DNA from: DASQBT01 sp963782495
GTDB taxonomy: Bacteria > Pseudomonadota > Gammaproteobacteria > Burkholderiales > Thiobacillaceae
DNA: 64,000 bases
NCBI GenBank assembly: GCA_963782495.1
Contig: CAWAJU010000006.1
Coordinates: forward strand, 496,001 to 560,000
Direction of reading: 5' to 3'
Below, in pieces: positions 61,746 to 64,000 of this stretch. The notes beneath the pieces were generated by a model. The model was given only the letters and a program-made list of their open reading frames with translations. It had not been told where the DNA came from and made no database searches. The translations under genes were made by a program, and so were the position numbers. How positions within the stretch are numbered: the first letter of the stretch is position 1; the number at the start of each line of letters is the position of its first letter.

Positions 61746-63878
61746 ATGACCGATGGCCTTTTGGACCGCTTGAATCCCGAGCAAAAAGCGGCGGTGACCT
61801 TGCCGCATGAGTCTGCGCTGATTCTGGCAGGGGCGGGCTCGGGCAAGACAAGGGTGCTGACGACGCGGATCGCCTGGCTGATCCAGACCGGGCAGGTGAG
61901 TCCCTTGGGGGTGCTCGCGGTGACCTTCACCAACAAGGCAGCAAAGGAGATGCTGACGCGGCTATCGGCGATGCTGCCTATCAACACCCGCGGAATGTGG
62001 GTGGGCACTTTCCACGGTCTGGCCAACCGGCTGCTGCGTGCGCATTACCGTGATGCGGGATTGCCGCAGACCTTCCAGATTCTTGATTCGCAGGATCAAT
62101 TGTCTGCCATCAAGCGCCTGCTGAAGAGCTTGAACGTGGATACGGAAAGGTACGAGCCGAAGAAAGTGCAATGGTGGATCAATGCCGCGAAAGAGGCCGG
62201 ATTGAGGGCCGGCGATAGCGAGGCTAATGACGCGTTTTCCCGGCGCCTAAATGAGTTCCATGCGGCATACGACGAGCAGTGCCAGCGCGAGGGCGTGGTC
62301 GATTTTGCCGAGCTGCTGCTGCGCTCCTACGAATTGATGGCGCGCAACGAACCGCTGCGCCAGCATTATCAAAGTCGCTTCCGGCACATTCTGATTGACG
62401 AGTTCCAGGACACCAACAAGTTGCAGTACAGATGGTTGAAGCTGTTTGCCGGGCCGGACAGCGTGTTGTTTGCGGTGGGCGATGATGATCAGTCGATCTA
62501 CGCCTTTCGCGGTGCACACACTGGCAACATGCAGGAATTCGAGCGTGAATACGCCCAAGGCCGGGTAATCAAACTTGAGCAGAACTATCGCAGTCATGGC
62601 CATATTCTGGATGCGGCCAACGCGCTGATCGCGCAGAACCGCGAGCGGCTGGGCAAGAATTTGTGGACCGCAGAGGGCGAGGGCGAGAAGCTGCGCGTGT
62701 TCGAAGGCTATACCGATCAGGAGGAGGCTGCTTTCGTGGTCGATGAGGTGAGGCAGCTAAATCGTGAAGGTACGGCACTGTCGGACATGGCGATGCTGTA
62801 TCGCTCCAACGCCCAGTCGCGAGTGCTTGAACATGCCTTGTTCACGTCCGGGGTGGCATACCGGGTGTACGGGGGGCTGCGGTTTTTCGAACGCCAGGAG
62901 GTGAAACACGCACTCGCCTACCTGCGCTTGATGGCCAATCCGGATGACGATGGCTCGTTTCTGCGGGTGGTGAATTTCCCCGCGCGTGGCATCGGCGCTC
63001 GCACGCTGGAGACACTGCAGGTCGCCGCGCGCAGTACTAACGTTAGTCTGTCCCAAGCGGCGCTCAGCCAGGGCGGCAAGCTGCTCGGTTTTGTCGGTCT
63101 GGTCAGCGAACTGCGGCGCGCGACAGAGGGATTGTCATTGGCAGAAACCATTGAACACCTGGTCGAGGCGAGCGGTTTGGCGGAGTACTACCGCAACGAG
63201 AAGGAAGGTGCCGACCGGCTGGAAAACCTGAGCGAACTCGTGAATGCGGCTGCGCTGTTCGAACAGGATCCGGACTTGAGCCTCGACGAAGGCCAGTCAG
63301 TGCTGGCGTCATTCCTCGCGCACGCCAGCCTGGAAGCAGGCGAGAACCAGGCCAATGCAGGCCAGGATGCGGTCCAGTTGATGACGGTTCACGCCGCCAA
63401 GGGCCTGGAGTTTCACACGGTGTTCATCACCGGGCTGGAAGAGGGCTTGTTTCCGCACGAGCAGAGTGTTGCCGAAAACGCCGGACTGGAGGAGGAACGG
63501 AGGCTGATGTACGTGGCCATCACCCGAGCCCGCCGGCGGCTGTATCTTACCCATGCCCAGTCACGCATGCTGCACGGCCAGGTCCGCTACGGCATTCCGT
63601 CGCGTTTCCTGGCTGAATTGCCCGATGAGGTGCGGCACCATCTTAATCGCAAGCTGGCCGAAGCCCGCGCGGCTTCCGGCTATACAGTGGCGAAGCGGCG
63701 AGATGCCGACAGTGGCGGCGGCTTCCGCATCGGCCAGAGTGTCGCACACGCCAAGTTTGGCGCTGGCGTAATCCTGGACGTGGAAGGTCGCGGCACGGAT
63801 GCGCGCGTGCAGGTGAAATTTCGCGACGTCGGCGTGAAGTGGCTGGCCTTGGCCTACGCCAAACTGATCTCGGCTTGA
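61746..63878 (+). CDS. uvrD: DNA helicase II (UvrD)
   Basis: A 710-residue SF1A helicase. Motifs: Walker A ILAGAGSGKTRVLTTRIAWL, TFTNKAAKEM (Ia), ILIDEFQDTNKLQ (II), VGDDDQSIYAFRGA (III), KLEQNYRSHGHIL (IV), TVHAAKGLEFHTVFITGLEEGLFPH (V) and EERRLMYVAITRAR (VI). A C-terminal Tudor-like domain (GQSVAHAKFGAGVILDVEG...KWLALAYAKL) identifies UvrD. It unwinds DNA in excision and mismatch repair. The ATG at 61746 was chosen; an upstream start at 61713 is in frame. Confidence 0.94.
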   Translation: MTDGLLDRLNPEQKAAVTLPHESALILAGAGSGKTRVLTTRIAWLIQTGQVSPLGVLAVTFTNKAAKEMLTRLSAMLPINTRGMWVGTFHGLANRLLRAHYRDAGLPQTFQILDSQDQLSAIKRLLKSLNVDTERYEPKKVQWWINAAKEAGLRAGDSEANDAFSRRLNEFHAAYDEQCQREGVVDFAELLLRSYELMARNEPLRQHYQSRFRHILIDEFQDTNKLQYRWLKLFAGPDSVLFAVGDDDQSIYAFRGAHTGNMQEFEREYAQGRVIKLEQNYRSHGHILDAANALIAQNRERLGKNLWTAEGEGEKLRVFEGYTDQEEAAFVVDEVRQLNREGTALSDMAMLYRSNAQSRVLEHALFTSGVAYRVYGGLRFFERQEVKHALAYLRLMANPDDDGSFLRVVNFPARGIGARTLETLQVAARSTNVSLSQAALSQGGKLLGFVGLVSELRRATEGLSLAETIEHLVEASGLAEYYRNEKEGADRLENLSELVNAAALFEQDPDLSLDEGQSVLASFLAHASLEAGENQANAGQDAVQLMTVHAAKGLEFHTVFITGLEEGLFPHEQSVAENAGLEEERRLMYVAITRARRRLYLTHAQSRMLHGQVRYGIPSRFLAELPDEVRHHLNRKLAEARAASGYTVAKRRDADSGGGFRIGQSVAHAKFGAGVILDVEGRGTDARVQVKFRDVGVKWLALAYAKLISA

Positions 63879-64000
63879 TCTCGCCGCACGGCAAATATGT
63901 CCTGATAAGCAGTGTAGAGCGAACCCATCAAAATGGGCCCTGCCACCAGTATTCCGAGAAGCATGGGAATCTGCATGGCGACCAGCAATATGGGGATCAA
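63854..64000 (-). CDS. C-terminus of a membrane protein (partial)
   Basis: The window ends inside a minus-strand gene; 48 residues read LIPILLVAMQIPMLLGILVAGPILMGSLYTAYQDIF... to a TAG at 63856-63854. Strongly hydrophobic helices followed by ...LYTAYQDIF, resembling the end of BPSS1780-type membrane proteins of beta-proteobacteria. It overlaps the 3' end of uvrD by 25 bp in convergent orientation. Confidence 0.6.
   Translation of the reverse strand: MIPILLVAMQIPMLLGILVAGPILMGSLYTAYQDIFAVRRDQAEISLA

Noticed and set aside
61409..62026. 205-codon minus-strand frame overlapping the uvrD start
   Set aside because: Mostly antisense to uvrD; only its last 20 codons correspond to the decayed MoaD-like remnant.

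Overview
The window is chromosomal DNA of a GC-rich, probably autotrophic betaproteobacterium, most like sulfur- or iron-oxidising Nitrosomonadales (Thiobacillus/Sulfuricella/Gallionella type). This is inferred from the beta-proteobacterial operon leuS-lptE-holA-proA-nadD-rsfS-rlmH-maf-rng, from a class I phosphoribulokinase (Calvin cycle) and from an alanine/serine-glyoxylate aminotransferase. No phage, conjugative module, CRISPR array, rRNA or tRNA was seen.

Layout. 1-1.7 kb: end of a group 2 truncated haemoglobin, a Rieske ferredoxin and a TrpD2-like protein. 1.7-4.8 kb: TonB-dependent receptor and NikR, with a promoter/palindrome that suggests nickel control of the receptor. 4.8-6.6 kb: small hypothetical genes and a protein with two tandem PAS-like half domains. 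6.6-12.2 kb: nitroreductase, FixJ-type regulator, multi-PAS histidine kinase, aminotransferase. 12.2-18.4 kb: ttcA, msbA, mgtE (with an apparent frameshift), mtgA, aroE, rhodanese. 18.4-23.6 kb: nitrogen regulation (glnA with a sigma-54 promoter and two NtrC sites, a DUF4124 protein, ntrB, ntrC). 23.5-24.1 kb: array of 111-bp structured repeats. 24.1-34.3 kb: xth, a DUF4124-glutaredoxin, prlC, gamma carbonic anhydrase, two TlpA-like thioredoxins, ettA, a MscS channel, hemJ and a THUMP RNA methyltransferase. 34.3-37.2 kb: accessory island bounded by about 330-bp inverted repeats, holding an IS630 copy and a HEPN-like ORF. 37.2-43.4 kb: pilU, pilT, proC, yggT, yggU and a dynamin-like GTPase. 43.4-53.0 kb: the rng-to-leuS housekeeping operon, invaded at the 3' end of rsfS by the same repeat family seen after ntrC. 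53.2-54.1 kb: phosphoribulokinase and a terminator. 54.3-61.6 kb: c-di-GMP enzyme (GGDEF-EAL) preceded by a tandemly duplicated unit of MoaD-like protein, small PstS-like periplasmic protein and outer-membrane porin. 61.7-64 kb: uvrD and the end of a membrane protein gene.

The most unusual part is 54.3-61.6 kb. A MoaD-fold protein, a one-domain PstS-like protein and a beta-barrel protein form a unit present twice, plus the last codons of a third copy; the two PstS-like ORFs have the same length and the same 32-bp overlap with the porin gene. The unit nearest the GGDEF-EAL sensor is intact and lies 24 bp upstream of it. The older unit is decaying (frameshifted porin, collapsed MoaD copy). I infer a periplasmic or outer-membrane ligand-sensing system that feeds c-di-GMP turnover; the ligand is unknown.

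The second notable signal is the 111-bp repeat family. Its hairpin stem shows compensatory base changes between loci, and it sits in sense orientation at the 3' ends of ntrC and rsfS, where it has been translated into the RsfS C-terminus.
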